Source: Planctomycetota bacterium (lineage in GTDB: Bacteria > Planctomycetota > B15-G4 > SIAN01). Taken from it: 64,000 bases of DNA. The notes below the pieces were generated by a model that made no database searches, was not told where the DNA came from, and saw only the letters and a list, made by a program, of their open reading frames with translations. The first letter of the stretch is position 1; each line of letters opens with the position of its first letter. This document shows, in pieces, positions 1 to 9,383 of the stretch. Made by a program: the position numbers and the translations under genes. Where the stretch lies: contig SIAN01000007.1 of NCBI GenBank assembly GCA_009691715.1, positions 62,001 through 126,000 on the forward strand, read 5' to 3'.

Positions 1-374
1 TCGGCGCGACCAAGTTCGAAACGACCTGGCGGGTCGTGCTGCCAGCCGCCGCTCCTGGAATGCTGACCGGCGTGATCCTGGCGATCGCCCGCGCGGCCGG
101 CGAGGTCGCACCGCTGATGATCGTCGGGATGGTGAAGCTCGCGCCGGCCCTGCCGGTCGATCACCACGCGCCGTTCGTCCACCTCGACCGCAAGTTCATG
201 CATCTTGGCTTCCACATCTTTGACGTCGGCTTCCAGAGCCCGAACGTCGAGGCGACCAAGCCGCTGGTCTTCGCCACCGCACTGGTGCTGCTAGTGCTGG
301 TCGTGGCGATGAACCTGGTCGCGATCCGGCTGCGCAACCGGCTGCGCCAGCGCTACGCGAGCTCCGCCGTATGA
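1..374 (+). CDS. pstA: Phosphate ABC transporter permease PstA, C-terminal fragment
   Basis: Inner-membrane permease subunit of the high-affinity phosphate importer. Only the last ~124 residues are in the window; the gene begins upstream of base 1. The visible part has the cytoplasmic coupling segment ([15 protein letters not shown], then [10 protein letters not shown]), which docks on the ATPase, and a final membrane helix rich in Leu/Val (about residues 90-112 of the fragment) before an Arg-rich tail. Its TGA overlaps the ATG of the ATPase gene (ATGA at 371-374), so the two are co-translated. Family assignment rests on the coupling segment and the adjacent pstB. Confidence 0.9.
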   Translation, partial: GATKFETTWRVVLPAAAPGMLTGVILAIARAAGEVAPLMIVGMVKLAPALPVDHHAPFVHLDRKFMHLGFHIFDVGFQSPNVEATKPLVFATALVLLVLVVAMNLVAIRLRNRLRQRYASSAV

Positions 375-1156
375 CCCCCACGACGCCCCCGCTGCAGGCC
401 GACGACACCATCCTCGCCGTCGACGCGCTGCGGCTCTTCTACGGCGACTCGCCAGCGCTGCATGGCGTCACGCTCGCGATCCCGCGGCGGCAGATCACTG
501 CGTTCATCGGTCCGTCGGGCTGCGGGAAGTCGACGCTCCTGCGCTGCTTCAACCGCATGAACGATCTGGTCGACGGCGTCCGCATCGAGGGCGATGTCCG
601 CTTCGAGGGCCGCTCGATCCTCGGCGCCGCCCTCGATGTCAATCTGCTGCGCAAGCGCATCGGGATGGTGTTCCAGAAGAGCAACCCGTTCCCGAAGTCG
701 ATCTACGAGAATGTCGCCTACGGACCGCGGGTCCACGGCACGACTCGCACCGGGGAACTCGACTCGATCGTCGAGCGCAGCCTGAAGAGCGCAGCACTCT
801 GGGACGAGGTGAAGGACCGCTTGCGCGCCAGCGCGCTCGGACTGTCAGGCGGCCAACAGCAGCGTCTGTGCATCGCGCGCGCCATCGCCGTGCAGCCCGA
901 AGTAATCCTGCTCGACGAGCCGTGCTCCGCACTCGACCCGGTGGCGACCGCCAAGATCGAGGACCTGATGCTCGAACTGAAGAAGGACTACACGCTGGTC
1001 ATCGTGACCCACAACATGCAGCAGGCGTCGCGCGTGAGCGACCGGACTGCGTTCCTCTACATGGGCACCCTGGTCGAGTACGGCCGCACCGACGAGCTCT
1101 TCGTCAAGCCGCGCGAGAAGCAGACCGAGGACTACATCACCGGTCGCTTCGGCTGA
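371..1156 (+). CDS. pstB: Phosphate ABC transporter ATP-binding protein PstB
   Basis: Cytoplasmic ATPase powering phosphate import. It is 261 residues, the usual PstB length. Walker [10 protein letters not shown] is at residues 47-55, the ABC signature LSGGQQQR starts near 158, Walker B VILLDEP near 178, and the H-loop lies in VIVTHNM. The segments CFNRMNDLV and [15 protein letters not shown] and the C-terminal [10 protein letters not shown] are typical of PstB rather than other ABC ATPases. The start ATG overlaps the pstA stop. The gene is intact, in contrast to the interrupted phoB, phoR and porin genes of the same locus. Confidence 0.97.
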   Translation: MTPTTPPLQADDTILAVDALRLFYGDSPALHGVTLAIPRRQITAFIGPSGCGKSTLLRCFNRMNDLVDGVRIEGDVRFEGRSILGAALDVNLLRKRIGMVFQKSNPFPKSIYENVAYGPRVHGTTRTGELDSIVERSLKSAALWDEVKDRLRASALGLSGGQQQRLCIARAIAVQPEVILLDEPCSALDPVATAKIEDLMLELKKDYTLVIVTHNMQQASRVSDRTAFLYMGTLVEYGRTDELFVKPREKQTEDYITGRFG

Positions 1157-1245
1157 GCGCAGCAGGCGAAGCGGCGGATGCTGGCAGGAAGGGCGATCGC
1201 TCGGCAAGCTCACGGCCGACCCGTTGAAATCAGGAGGTTGCTCCG

Positions 1246-2196
1246 ATGTTGCTACCGCTCTTCACCGCGCTCGCTCTGACCGCGCTCAGTGACTGCCCTG
1301 ACTGCAAGTCCGAGAACCTCTGCGCCCCCCATCAGGAGGCCGAGCAGAAGGGCCTCGAGGCGGCGCGCGGCAAGATCCGCTCGAAGGACGTCGGCGAGCG
1401 CCTTGCCGCCATCGAGGCGGCCGCGGCGCTGACCAAGCTGCACGAGAACGCGCCGAGCCGAGCGGTCGCCGACGCGATCGCGATCGCGCTCGACGACAAG
1501 GATTACAAGATCCGCACCACGGCGGTCGAGAAGCTGATGGCCGGACAGCACGCCGACGAGACCGTGCGGGCGCTGGTCAAGGCGCTCGGCGATCTGCGCT
1601 CCGCCTTCGCCAAAGTCGGCCAGAACAACGACGGCAGCGATGACGAGGGCGCTTCGATCTTGAGCCGCGACGGCAAGCGCTACACGGACGCCTTGATCTC
1701 CTCGCTCGGCAAGCTGAAGGACGATCGCAGCGTGAACGCGCTCGCCGACATCCTGAAGCAACTCGGCGCCGACGCACCGAGCGAGTTTGCGGAGCCGGTC
1801 GCGGCAGCGCTGCTCGAGCTCGGCTCACGCTCCGCGATCGACGCCGTGATCGATCGCATGGTTTCCGCGGAAGGCACCAGCAACGGTGCCAAGGGCGGCG
1901 GTGGCGGCGGTGGCGGCGGCGGCGGCGGCGGCAAGGGCGGCGGCGGCGGCAAGGGCGGCGGCAAGGGTGGCGGCCGCGGCAATGGGCCTGGCAACCAGTC
2001 GGCCGACGAAGGCCAGCGCCGCGCCATCCACGATGGGCTCGCCAAGATCGCGGCCGACAAGCACCTCGGTGAAGCGCCGGCCTTCGACGATCAGGTCGCG
2101 CAGCACTGGCGCGACTGGTTCAAGAAGTACGACGGCAAGCTCCCGGCGAAGCTCGGCAAGCTCGACGGCGCCCCGATCAAGGTCGCAGCGCAGTAG
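1246..2196 (+). CDS. Secreted HEAT-like repeat protein with Gly/Lys-rich segment
   Basis: No specific function recognised; 316 residues. A short hydrophobic N-terminus (MLLPLFTALALTALSD) looks like an export signal, and a Cys-rich stretch follows (CPDCKSENLC). Two blocks of amphipathic helices (about residues 35-115 and 140-205) with patterns like AAIEAAAALTKL and IRTTAVEKLM read as HEAT/Armadillo repeats, which bind other proteins. At about 215-246 lies a Gly run broken by Lys and Arg, then a helical tail. A strong Shine-Dalgarno (AGGAGG) precedes the ATG. It sits 89 bp after pstB and could be in the same transcript, but nothing ties it to phosphate uptake. Confidence 0.7.
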   Translation: MLLPLFTALALTALSDCPDCKSENLCAPHQEAEQKGLEAARGKIRSKDVGERLAAIEAAAALTKLHENAPSRAVADAIAIALDDKDYKIRTTAVEKLMAGQHADETVRALVKALGDLRSAFAKVGQNNDGSDDEGASILSRDGKRYTDALISSLGKLKDDRSVNALADILKQLGADAPSEFAEPVAAALLELGSRSAIDAVIDRMVSAEGTSNGAKGGGGGGGGGGGGGKGGGGGKGGGKGGGRGNGPGNQSADEGQRRAIHDGLAKIAADKHLGEAPAFDDQVAQHWRDWFKKYDGKLPAKLGKLDGAPIKVAAQ

Positions 2197-2216
2197 CCGC
2201 GCCCGCGAACGAAAAA

Positions 2217-2247
2217 GGCCCGACCGCCGGTCGCAGGCGGTCGGGCC
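2217..2247 (-). terminator. Rho-independent terminator of the porin gene
   Basis: A perfect 12-bp inverted repeat (GGCCCGACCGCC / GGCGGTCGGGCC) with a 7-base loop. On the minus strand the hairpin is followed by TTTTT (complement of 2212-2216), so it terminates transcripts of the minus-strand porin gene. It lies only 21 bp beyond the ancestral porin stop at 2269, supporting the view that the porin originally extended to 2269. It also separates the convergent plus-strand gene ending at 2196. Confidence 0.88.
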
Positions 2248-2268
2248 GTCGCATCACTTCAACGTCGA

Positions 2269-3702
2269 TCAGAACGCGAGCTGCACGCGCATCTGCGCGA
2301 CGGTGCTCGTGCCACCTTCACCGAGCGCCGGGTCGACTTGGTTCAGGTCAATCCGCGACAGGTCCCACATCACGCGCACGTTCGGGTTGGCTTACCAGTT
2401 GAGGCCGACGGTCTGGCTCTGCAGCGAGCCGCCCTTCACGCCGCCGCTCGCCTCGGCGCCGTCCGACAGGTCGATCGCCGACCAGCGCAATGCCAGCTCC
2501 CAGGCGCCGCCGCCGCCGTTCTCGAACGCATTGGCGAAGGGCTTGGGGTTCTGGAACACCGCCTCGGCCGGTTTGAAGCGCCTGGCCTCGCCCGTGAGCA
2601 TGTACGAGCCCTGGACGTACCAGCCGTGGAACCGCGGGTCATCGAGCGCCGCCGCCTTGTTCATCTCGGTCTTGGTCCAGATGTACTCCGACTGCAGCGA
2701 CCACTTGTTCCAGATCGCCGCCAGCTCGGTGCCGTAGCGCCAGTCGACGTCGGCTTCCTTCATGGCGCCCGTGTTCACGAAGTTGCCGAACAGGTCGACT
2801 TCCGGCTTGCCGGCGTAGGTCACGGCCTCGCCGCCCCGACCCGCCACTGATCGGCGCGTCATCGCGGCGCCGACATGGACCATCTGCTTGCCTTCCTTCT
2901 GCCACAGTGGCGTGCCGGTCACGCGCGCCGTCAGGTTGTAGGCGCCATCGCCGGTGGCGACGCTGTTGTCGGAGGAGTCTTCGCGGAAGACGCCGGCGGC
3001 CCAGGTGAACCGCTCGACCAACTTGGCGTCATTCCCCTCGCCGGTCTCGACCTTCCAGTTCTTCGACACCAAGAAACCGGGGTTGCGATTCGGCGCGAAG
3101 ATGTTCGAGATCGCCGAGCGCTCGATGAAGGTCGAGTCGTTGCTCGACGTCATCGCATCGAGGCCGAACGGCTCGTACATGTGGCCGGCGCGGACGTTCG
3201 GGACCCAGTCGCCGAGGTTCACCATGCCGGCGTAGACGTCCTTGTGGCCGACCGTGCCCTTGGCGAAGTCGTACTGCCACTTCCACTCGAAGTGCTCATA
3301 CATCAGCCCCGACAACTGGAGCCGCGCGCGGCGCAACTCGAACCCGTCCTCGAGCGGACCGATCCCGGTCGTCGCGGCCTGATCGTTGGCGTTGCCGGAG
3401 AAACGCTTGGTCGCCTCGAAGTCGTCGTCGCTGTCGTTCCACTCGCTCTCGAAGTGGATGCGGCCGCCGATCTTCAAGTCGAACTTCCCGTCCGGCGACG
3501 TCAGGCGAAGGCCGTCCTTCCAGGATGTGCGCAGGGCATCGCCGGCACCCTGCTTGTCTTCGATTGCCTTCAACCGCTCGCTGAAGGCATCGAGGCGCAG
3601 TTTCACGGCGTCGTCGTTCTGTGCGGTCGCTGGCGCCGCCAGCATCGGGAGCGCACATGCCCCGAGCGCACTTGCGACCAGGTGTCGTGCCAACCTGCTC
3701 AT
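2269..3702 (-). pseudogene. OprO/OprP-like phosphate-selective porin, interrupted by an in-frame TAA
   Basis: Outer-membrane beta-barrel porin, probably for phosphate or polyphosphate. Residues 1-27 form a signal peptide ending near APATAQ. A short coiled coil follows (DAVKLRLDAFSERLKAIEDK), then alternating aromatic strands of a barrel (FDLKIGGRIHFESEW, FEWKWQYDFAKG, IWNKWSLQSEYIW). The frame stops at TAA (2392-2394) after 436 residues, directly after GLNW. The same frame then continues for 40 more residues (ANPNVRVMWDLSRIDLNQ..., ending QMRVQLAF) to TGA at 2269-2271. That tail supplies the last strand and terminal Phe expected of a barrel protein; TAC or TAT to TAA would explain the break. 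The start ATG follows GAGGAG. Full length would be 477 residues. Confidence 0.88.
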
Positions 3703-3794
3703 GCGGACTCCTCGCAAAGGAAAGCGAAACGTGGCGCGAGGAAGGTAGGCGACTGGTGTGAAGACCGAATCAAGGCCAGGTGAAACGCGCGAGC

Positions 3795-4469
3795 CTACGG
3801 CGCGCTTGCCCGCGCGAGGCGCAGGTGGCGGATGACCTCGCCGTCGACCAGGAAGACCACGTCTTCCGCGACGTTGGTCGCGTGGTCGGCGATGCGCTCG
3901 AGGTGGCGCGAGACGGAGAGCAGGGAGACCGCGCGTTCGACCGTCGAAGGATCGCTCTGCATCACCTGTTGCAGGTCGGCGAAACGGCGGCGGTTCTCGT
4001 CATCGACTTCCTTGTCCTCGAGGCAGACCCGACGGGCGAGGTCGACGTCGCGTTCGACCAGCGCGTCGATGCACTCGTGCACCATGTTGCGGACACGCTC
4101 GGCCATGCGGCGAAAATCCTGGGCTCCTGCGATCGGCGGTTGCTCGCACAAGACGGCTGCGCGCTCGGCGATGTTCTTGGCCAGATCGCCCATCCGCTCG
4201 AGGTCGTTGTTGACCTTCAGCACCGTGATGATGAAGCGCAGGTCAGTCGCCACCGGCTGGTGGAGAGCGAGCATCTTCAGGCACTCATCCTCGACTTCGA
4301 GCTCCTTCAGATCGATCGCATCGTCGCCGCGCAGCACCTGCTCGGCGAGGTCGCGCCGCCGGTCGATGACCGCGCTGATGGCGAGATCGGTCGCCTGCTC
4401 CACCATCCCGCCCATAGTCAGGAGCTGCTTCTTCAGGACCTCGAGATCGCGCTGCAGGTGCTTGGTCAT
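3795..4469 (-). CDS. phoU: Phosphate signalling protein PhoU
   Basis: Cytoplasmic helical-bundle protein that links the Pst importer to the PhoR/PhoB two-component system and restrains phosphate uptake. Its 224 residues fit the family. It has the duplicated three-helix PhoU layout: first half LKKQLLTMGGMVEQATDLAI ... VLRGDDAIDLKELEVEDECL, second half MVHECIDALVERDVDLARRV ... HLERIADHATNVAEDVVF, with the acidic metal-binding patterns in both halves. ATG is preceded by GAGG. It lies between phoR (18 bp upstream on the minus strand) and the porin, so phoB-phoR-phoU-porin form one minus-strand series. This gene itself is intact. Confidence 0.95.
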   Translation of the reverse strand: MTKHLQRDLEVLKKQLLTMGGMVEQATDLAISAVIDRRRDLAEQVLRGDDAIDLKELEVEDECLKMLALHQPVATDLRFIITVLKVNNDLERMGDLAKNIAERAAVLCEQPPIAGAQDFRRMAERVRNMVHECIDALVERDVDLARRVCLEDKEVDDENRRRFADLQQVMQSDPSTVERAVSLLSVSRHLERIADHATNVAEDVVFLVDGEVIRHLRLARASAP

Positions 4470-4487
4470 GTCCGTTCCTCGGAGAAG

Positions 4488-6372
4488 TCAGTTCGCGTCG
4501 CCAGCCGAAGCCGCGTGCTTCCCGTCGCCTTCGGTCGCGGCGAAACGCTGCCCGCCAGCAGGCGCCTCGAAGCGAACCCGGAACGTGCTGCCGACGCCCG
4601 GCCAGCTTTCGAGCGCGACCGTCCCGCCGTTCGCCTCGACCAGATGCTTCACGATCGAAAGGCCGAGCCCCGTGCCGGGCACCTCCCGGGTCCGTGCCTT
4701 GTTGACGCGGAAGAAACGCTCGAAGACCCGTCATTGCTCGGCCGGCTCGATGCCGATGCCGTCATCCGCGACCTCGAGCACGGCGGCGGCGCCGTCCTGG
4801 CGCGTCCGCACCACCACCCGCCCGCCCGCTGGCGTGTACTTCAGCGCGTTGTCGATCAGATTGTCGAGGACCTGTTCGAGCGCGAGGGCATCGACCAGCG
4901 CGAACACCGGAGCGATTTCCGTTTCGAGCTTGAGCGGCTTCTTCGCGGCCGGCGAGGCGAAGCGTTCGACCGCCTGCATCGCCGTCGCCGCCAGGTCGAC
5001 CGGAGCGCGCGCCGGAGTGTCGGCTTCGGCGCGCGCCAACTGCAACAAGTCGGTGGCGAGGTCGGACAAACGCTGCACGTGAGCGCCGAGCTTGCCGAGG
5101 AAGCGCTCGCGGACGGCCGGTTCCATTGCGGTGTCGTCGACCAGCGTCTCCACCAGCCCGCGCATCGCGGCGAGCGGGGTCTTCAGCTCGTGCGAAACGT
5201 TGGCGACGAAGTCGCGCCGCACCCGTTCGAGCCGGCGCAGTTCGGTCACGTCGAGCAGCGCCGCGACGGCGCCTCCCGACGGCAGCGAAGCGGCGCGCAC
5301 CAGCAGCACCTGTTCCCGATCGCCTTCGACGTGGCGCACTTCGCGGCTGTGCGCACCATCGGGTCTTACCTCGCCGCCTTCGAGCCGCAACGCTGCGATG
5401 AACTCGGGCGCGCGCAGCAACTCGACCAGCGGGCGCCCCACCGCGGCGCTGGCAGGCAGGCCCAGCATCCGCCGCGCCGCCGCGTTGCAATGCAGCAGGC
5501 GCTCCTGCGGATCGACCGCGAGCACGCCCTCGGCGAGCCCTTCGAGCACGACCGCCAGTTTCGCGCGCTCCGACTCAAGGTCGTGGAGCCGTTCGCGCAG
5601 CCGCAACGACATCCGATCGAACGACCGCGCCAGCTCGCCGAGTTCGTCGTTGCTGCCCTGATCCAGGCTGCCGTGACCGAGGCTGCCCTGATCGAACCGA
5701 GCGTGGTCGCTGCCATGTTCGCTGAGACTGACCCCCGACTCGCCTTCGGCCAACGCCGTCGCCGCGCGAGTGAGCGCCGTGATCGGATGGGTCAGCCGAC
5801 GCGCGACGAACAGCGCGATCACCAGCGCCACCGCCGTTCCGGCCGCGACGCCGGCGAGGATCGCGCTGCGAAGCGAGTCGCGGCGGGCATCGAGGTCGGG
5901 CAGCGGCAGCGCCGCGCGCACGAAGCCGATCCGCCCGCTCGCTCGCTCCTTGCACCGCAAGGCAGACGTAGAGCGTCGGCTGGCGGGTCGTCGCGCTGAC
6001 CCGTTCGTTGACGCCGCGGCCGCCGGCGGCGGCGGCGCGGAACTCGGGGCGTCTAAGGTGGTTATCCATCTTCGTGGCGCGCTCGGCCGAATCAGCCAGC
6101 ACCCGACCGTCGGCCGCCGTCACCGTGAGCCGCGAACCGATCGCCGACCCGAACTGCTCGACGCGCCGCTCGAGCCCCGGATCGCCGCCGCCCTCGAGCG
6201 CGCCGCGCACGGCCTCCGCCAGCAACGCCGCCTGCGCCGCCAGCGACTCCTCCACTTGGCTGCGTTGGTCCTCAGCGGCGAAGCGGGCCACCAGGAAATC
6301 CACGACGACCGCGTTCACCACGACCAGGAGCGCGTAGCTCGCGAACAGCTTCGCTGCGAAGCGGGGACGCAA
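4488..6372 (-). pseudogene. phoR: PhoR-type sensor histidine kinase, frameshift plus in-frame TGA
   Basis: Membrane kinase for phosphate limitation. Reading through the breaks gives TM1 (FASYALLVVVNAVVVDFLV), a periplasmic domain, TM2 (AILAGVAAGTAVALVIALFV), HAMP (THPITALTRAATALAEGE), a PAS domain, HisKA (NVSHELKTPLAAMRGL) and HATPase_c with GTGLGLSIVKHLVEANGG. There are two lesions. At 5937-5948 three copies of GCTC (GAGC on the coding strand) shift the frame; two copies would restore VQGASGRIGFVRAALPL. At 4731-4733 a TGA falls between EPAEQ and RVFERFFRVNKA, cutting off the G2 box. The likely start is TTG at 6372, 5 bp after the phoB stop. Confidence 0.87.
5937..5948. repeat. (GCTC)3 tandem repeat causing the phoR frameshift
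   Basis: Three tandem copies of GCTC on the plus strand lie exactly where phoR changes reading frame. Removing one 4-bp unit joins the two halves into one continuous, family-like reading frame. Seen directly: the copy number and its effect on frame. Inferred: slippage caused it. Confidence 0.8.
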
Positions 6373-6376
6373 CGGC

Positions 6377-7071
6377 CTAGTTCCGATCGTCGCGGAAGCG
6401 GTAGCCGACGCCGCGCACCGTCTCCAGCCGCTCGCGCTCGGCGCCAAGCTTCTTGCGAATCGAACGCACGTGGACGTCGATGTTGCGGTCGAGCACGACG
6501 GCATGCTCGCCGATGGCTCGCGACAGGAGCTGGTCGCGCGTCAGCACGCGACCGGGGTGCGAAGCGATGAAGTGGAGCAGTCGCAGCTCGGTCGGCGTGA
6601 ACGTGACCGGCTCGCCGCGCACGACGACCTCGTGGCGCGCGCGATCGATGACGAGCCCGGTGAACTCGAGCCGATCGTCATCGGCGCGATCGGGCGCCGT
6701 CTGCACCCGGCGCGCACGCGCGCCAGCAGCTCCCGCGGACTGAACGGCTTGGTCACGTAGTCGTCGGCGCCGAGCCCGAGCCCGACGACGATGTCCGCCT
6801 CCTCGCCCTTGGCCGTCACCATCACGATCGGCAACGCCCGCGTCACGTCGTCGGCACGCAGCCGCCGACACAGCTCGAGCCCGTCGATCCCGGGCAGCAT
6901 CAGGTCGAGGATGAGCGCATCGGGCAGTTCCGAACGGGCCAGCTTCAGGCCGGCCTCACCGTCGCAAGCCGTCACGACGCGAAAGCCGTCGCGGGCGAGG
7001 TTGTATTCGATCACCTCGAGGATGTCGGGCTCGTCCTCGACGACCAGGATCTTCTGCCGCTTGAAGTGCAC
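6377..7071 (-). pseudogene. phoB: PhoB-type OmpR-family response regulator, frameshifted
   Basis: DNA-binding regulator of the phosphate regulon. The first frame gives a complete receiver: acidic pair VVEDEPDILEV, phosphoacceptor Asp in LILDLMLPGIDG, Thr in VMVTAKGEE, and the conserved Lys in YVTKPFSPRELLARVRA. After ARVRA, near 6711, the frame must change to read the winged-helix domain (LEFTGLVIDRARHEVVV ... FTPTELRLLHFIASHPGRVL ... RNIDVHVRSIRKKLGAE ... VRGVGYRFRDDRN). The shift fits loss of one base in a GCGCGC-rich stretch at the linker. GTG at 7071 is the best start visible, closely preceded by GAAGGA. phoR begins 4 bp after its stop. Confidence 0.87.
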
Positions 7072-7273
7072 TCCTTCACCGCGGGCGGCGGCGTTGGCGC
7101 GACGGCACGCAACGGCGTCTCTGTTGGCGCGTCTGCCTTCGAGCGGGGGAAGCCTAGGAAGCCTCGTTGAAGAAGCGGTGTGGGCGGGATGAAGAAACCG
7201 TGAAGCCGCGCCGACTCGACGGCGCCGGGTAGCGCCCCCCGCTGACGGGCGTCTCGAATCGGGAGGTTTGCCC

Positions 7274-7729
7274 ATGGAGATCCGCCGCATCGTCTTCGCC
7301 ACCGACCTGTCCGAACTCTCGTTCCAGGCGTGGCCGGCCGCCCTCGAATTCGCGCGCAAGTGGAACGCGCCACTGCACGCGGTCTGCGTGATCGAGGAAC
7401 CCTACGCCCTCGCGCCCTACGAGCAGTACGGAGCGCTCCTGCGCGCGCTGCAGGAGATGCGGCCCGAGATCGAACAGCGGCTGCGCGACCGCGTCCGCGA
7501 TCGCCCGCCGGAGGTCGTGGTCGAGACCGCGGTGCTCGAATCGGCCTCGCCGGCCAAGGCATTGGTCGACTACGCGAAGAACCTCGGCGCCGACCTGATC
7601 GTCACGACCACGCACGGGCGCGGCGGGCTGTCGCACCTGCTGCTCGGCAGCGTGACCGAGCGGTTGCTGCGGACGGCGCCGATGCCGGTGCTGGTGGTTC
7701 GGGTGCACGATGGCGCGAAACTGGAGTGA
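7274..7729 (+). CDS. UspA-family universal stress protein
   Basis: Small cytoplasmic Usp-fold protein of 151 residues, a normal single-domain length. It opens with IRRIVFATDLSELS, and the C-terminal half has the ATP-binding pattern G-x2-G-x9-G-S/T: THGRGGLSHLLLGSVTERLL, then the closing strand PMPVLVVRVHD. It is therefore probably of the ATP-binding subtype. The start ATG at 7274 is preceded by GGGAGG at 7 bp. It is divergent from phoB, with 202 bp between the starts, and faces the gpmA stop. Confidence 0.9.
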   Translation: MEIRRIVFATDLSELSFQAWPAALEFARKWNAPLHAVCVIEEPYALAPYEQYGALLRALQEMRPEIEQRLRDRVRDRPPEVVVETAVLESASPAKALVDYAKNLGADLIVTTTHGRGGLSHLLLGSVTERLLRTAPMPVLVVRVHDGAKLE

Positions 7730-7747
7730 CGCGCCGACGGTCACGCC

Positions 7748-8554
7748 TCAGCGCTTCGGTTTCTTCTCGTCCGGCTTCCCATCGTCCGGCGTGCCACCAC
7801 CCGGTTTCGCGCCGCCCTGCTCCGCGACCGCACGGGCCGCACGAGCGGCGGCCTCCGGGTCACCGAGGTAGCCGTGCCGGCGTGGCTTCAAGTCGTCGTC
7901 GAGTTCGTATCGGAGCGGAATCCCGGTCGGGATGTTGAGCTCGACGATCTCCTCCTTCGGGATGTTGCCGAGGTACATCACCGCTGCGCGCAGGCTGTTG
8001 CCGTGGGCGGCGACCAACACCCGCTTGCCCGCCTTCAGCGCCGGCGCGATCTGCTCGTGCCAGCACGGCATGAATCGAGCGACGGTGTCGGCCAGGCTCT
8101 CCCCGACCGGGAAAGCGTCGGCAGACAACGCGGAGTAGCGCGGATCGCCCAATTCCGCATCGCGGCGCGGATCGCCGGACTTGAGCGGCGGCGGCGGGAT
8201 GTCGTAGCTGCGGCGCCAGATTTTCACCTGCGCCTCGCCGAACTTCGCGGCGGTCTCCGCCTTGTTGAGCCCCTGCAGATCACCGTAATGGCGCTCGTTC
8301 AGCCGCCAAGTCGCATGCACCGGCAGCCACATCTGGTCGAGCTGCTCGAGCGCCAGCCAGAGCGTCTTGATCGCGCGCTTCAGCAGGCTGGTGAAGGCGA
8401 CGTCGAAGCGCAGCCCGGCATCACGCAGCAGCCGGCCCGACTCCTCCGCCTCGCGGACGCCCTTCTCCGACAGGCCAACATCGGTCCAGCCGGTGAAGCG
8501 ATTCTCCTGGTTCCAGACGCTTTCACCGTGGCGCAAGAGGACCAAGCTCTTCAT
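7748..8554 (-). CDS. gpmA: 2,3-bisphosphoglycerate-dependent phosphoglycerate mutase
   Basis: Glycolytic/gluconeogenic enzyme interconverting 3- and 2-phosphoglycerate. The N-terminus [20 protein letters not shown] carries the phospho-accepting His in the RHGE motif. [16 protein letters not shown] and [17 protein letters not shown] supply the substrate-binding and second catalytic His regions. It is 268 residues, slightly longer than the ~250 of the family because of a Pro/Gly/Lys-rich tail ([19 protein letters not shown]). The ATG at 8554 is chosen because the family starts at [11 protein letters not shown] and GGAG lies upstream. Confidence 0.95.
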   Translation of the reverse strand: MKSLVLLRHGESVWNQENRFTGWTDVGLSEKGVREAEESGRLLRDAGLRFDVAFTSLLKRAIKTLWLALEQLDQMWLPVHATWRLNERHYGDLQGLNKAETAAKFGEAQVKIWRRSYDIPPPPLKSGDPRRDAELGDPRYSALSADAFPVGESLADTVARFMPCWHEQIAPALKAGKRVLVAAHGNSLRAAVMYLGNIPKEEIVELNIPTGIPLRYELDDDLKPRRHGYLGDPEAAARAARAVAEQGGAKPGGGTPDDGKPDEKKPKR

Positions 8555-8843
8555 TCCGCGCTCCGCGTGGGAAAGGCCGCGCACTCAAGCGCCGCGCTGC
8601 GGCCCAAGCAAGCGGCCGTGGACGCCGACCGCGCGTCAGGGGCGTCGAGCGTCATTTCCCACTCGCAGACGAGGTGAGGGAACCCCTCCCCACTTCGCTC
8701 GCCCACGACGAACCGAGTCCAGTGACCGCCACGGGGACCGGGGTCGTTTCACCTCCCGCGTCGGCCCCACGGCACCGCAATTGACTCTCCGTCGCGCCGC
8801 TGCGGTTCAACGCGCTGCACGCCGATCGATGAGGGAGAGCCCC

Positions 8844-9383
8844 GTGACGCACGACCCGACCGCAGCGCAGGTGACGCTTGCGCCCACGGTGCCCGCGCGA
8901 CGGTCGTTCTTCGCTCGCCTCGCAGGCTTCGCGATGTTCGCCTCGCTCGTCGCGAGCTACGGCACGTTCGCCGTGATGGCCGGTCGCTTCCTCCTGCCCA
9001 CGCACTCGCGACGGAAGGCCTGGCGTCGGGTCGCCGAGATCGGGAGCTTCCAGCCCGCCACCACTCGCACCGTCGTCGCGCCGTCTGGCGAGCGAATCGT
9101 CGTCGCGCGCTGCGCGATCAATGGCGCCAGCACGCCAGCCACGGTCACGGTCGACGACTTCGTCGCGCTCTCCTCGACCTGCCCCCACCTCGGCTGCCAG
9201 GTCACGTTCGAGCCACAGCACCAGCGCTTCTTCTGCCCCTGCCACAACGGCACGTTCGCGCCCGATGGCCGCGCGACCGGCGGTCCGCCGTTCGAGGCGG
9301 GGCAGTCGCTGCCGCGCTACCCGCTCGACCTGCGCGCGAACCTGCTCTACATCGAGGTTCCGCTCGACGGGGTCGCGGGATGA
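8844..9383 (+). CDS. Rieske [2Fe-2S] protein of a cytochrome bc/b6f-type complex
   Basis: Membrane-anchored iron-sulfur subunit that accepts electrons from quinol. One N-terminal transmembrane anchor (LAGFAMFASLVASYGTFAVM) is followed by a Rieske domain with both cluster-binding boxes, CPHLGC and CPCHNGTF, which give two Cys and two His ligands, and a disulfide pair as in quinol-oxidising Rieske proteins. GTG at 8844 is preferred because GAGGGAG lies about 6 bp upstream; an in-frame ATG at 8829 is the alternative. The stop overlaps the ATG of the cytochrome b gene, marking a translationally coupled operon. Confidence 0.93.
   Translation: MTHDPTAAQVTLAPTVPARRSFFARLAGFAMFASLVASYGTFAVMAGRFLLPTHSRRKAWRRVAEIGSFQPATTRTVVAPSGERIVVARCAINGASTPATVTVDDFVALSSTCPHLGCQVTFEPQHQRFFCPCHNGTFAPDGRATGGPPFEAGQSLPRYPLDLRANLLYIEVPLDGVAG

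Noticed and set aside
3780..5999. A 739-residue plus-strand open frame opposite phoU and phoR
   Set aside because: It lies antisense to conserved phoU and phoR domains, is rich in Arg/His/Ala without any motif, and exists only because of the GC-rich third positions of the real genes.
8781..8810. TTGACT at 8781 as a promoter for the Rieske operon
   Set aside because: The -35 is good but no convincing -10 lies 16-18 bp downstream.
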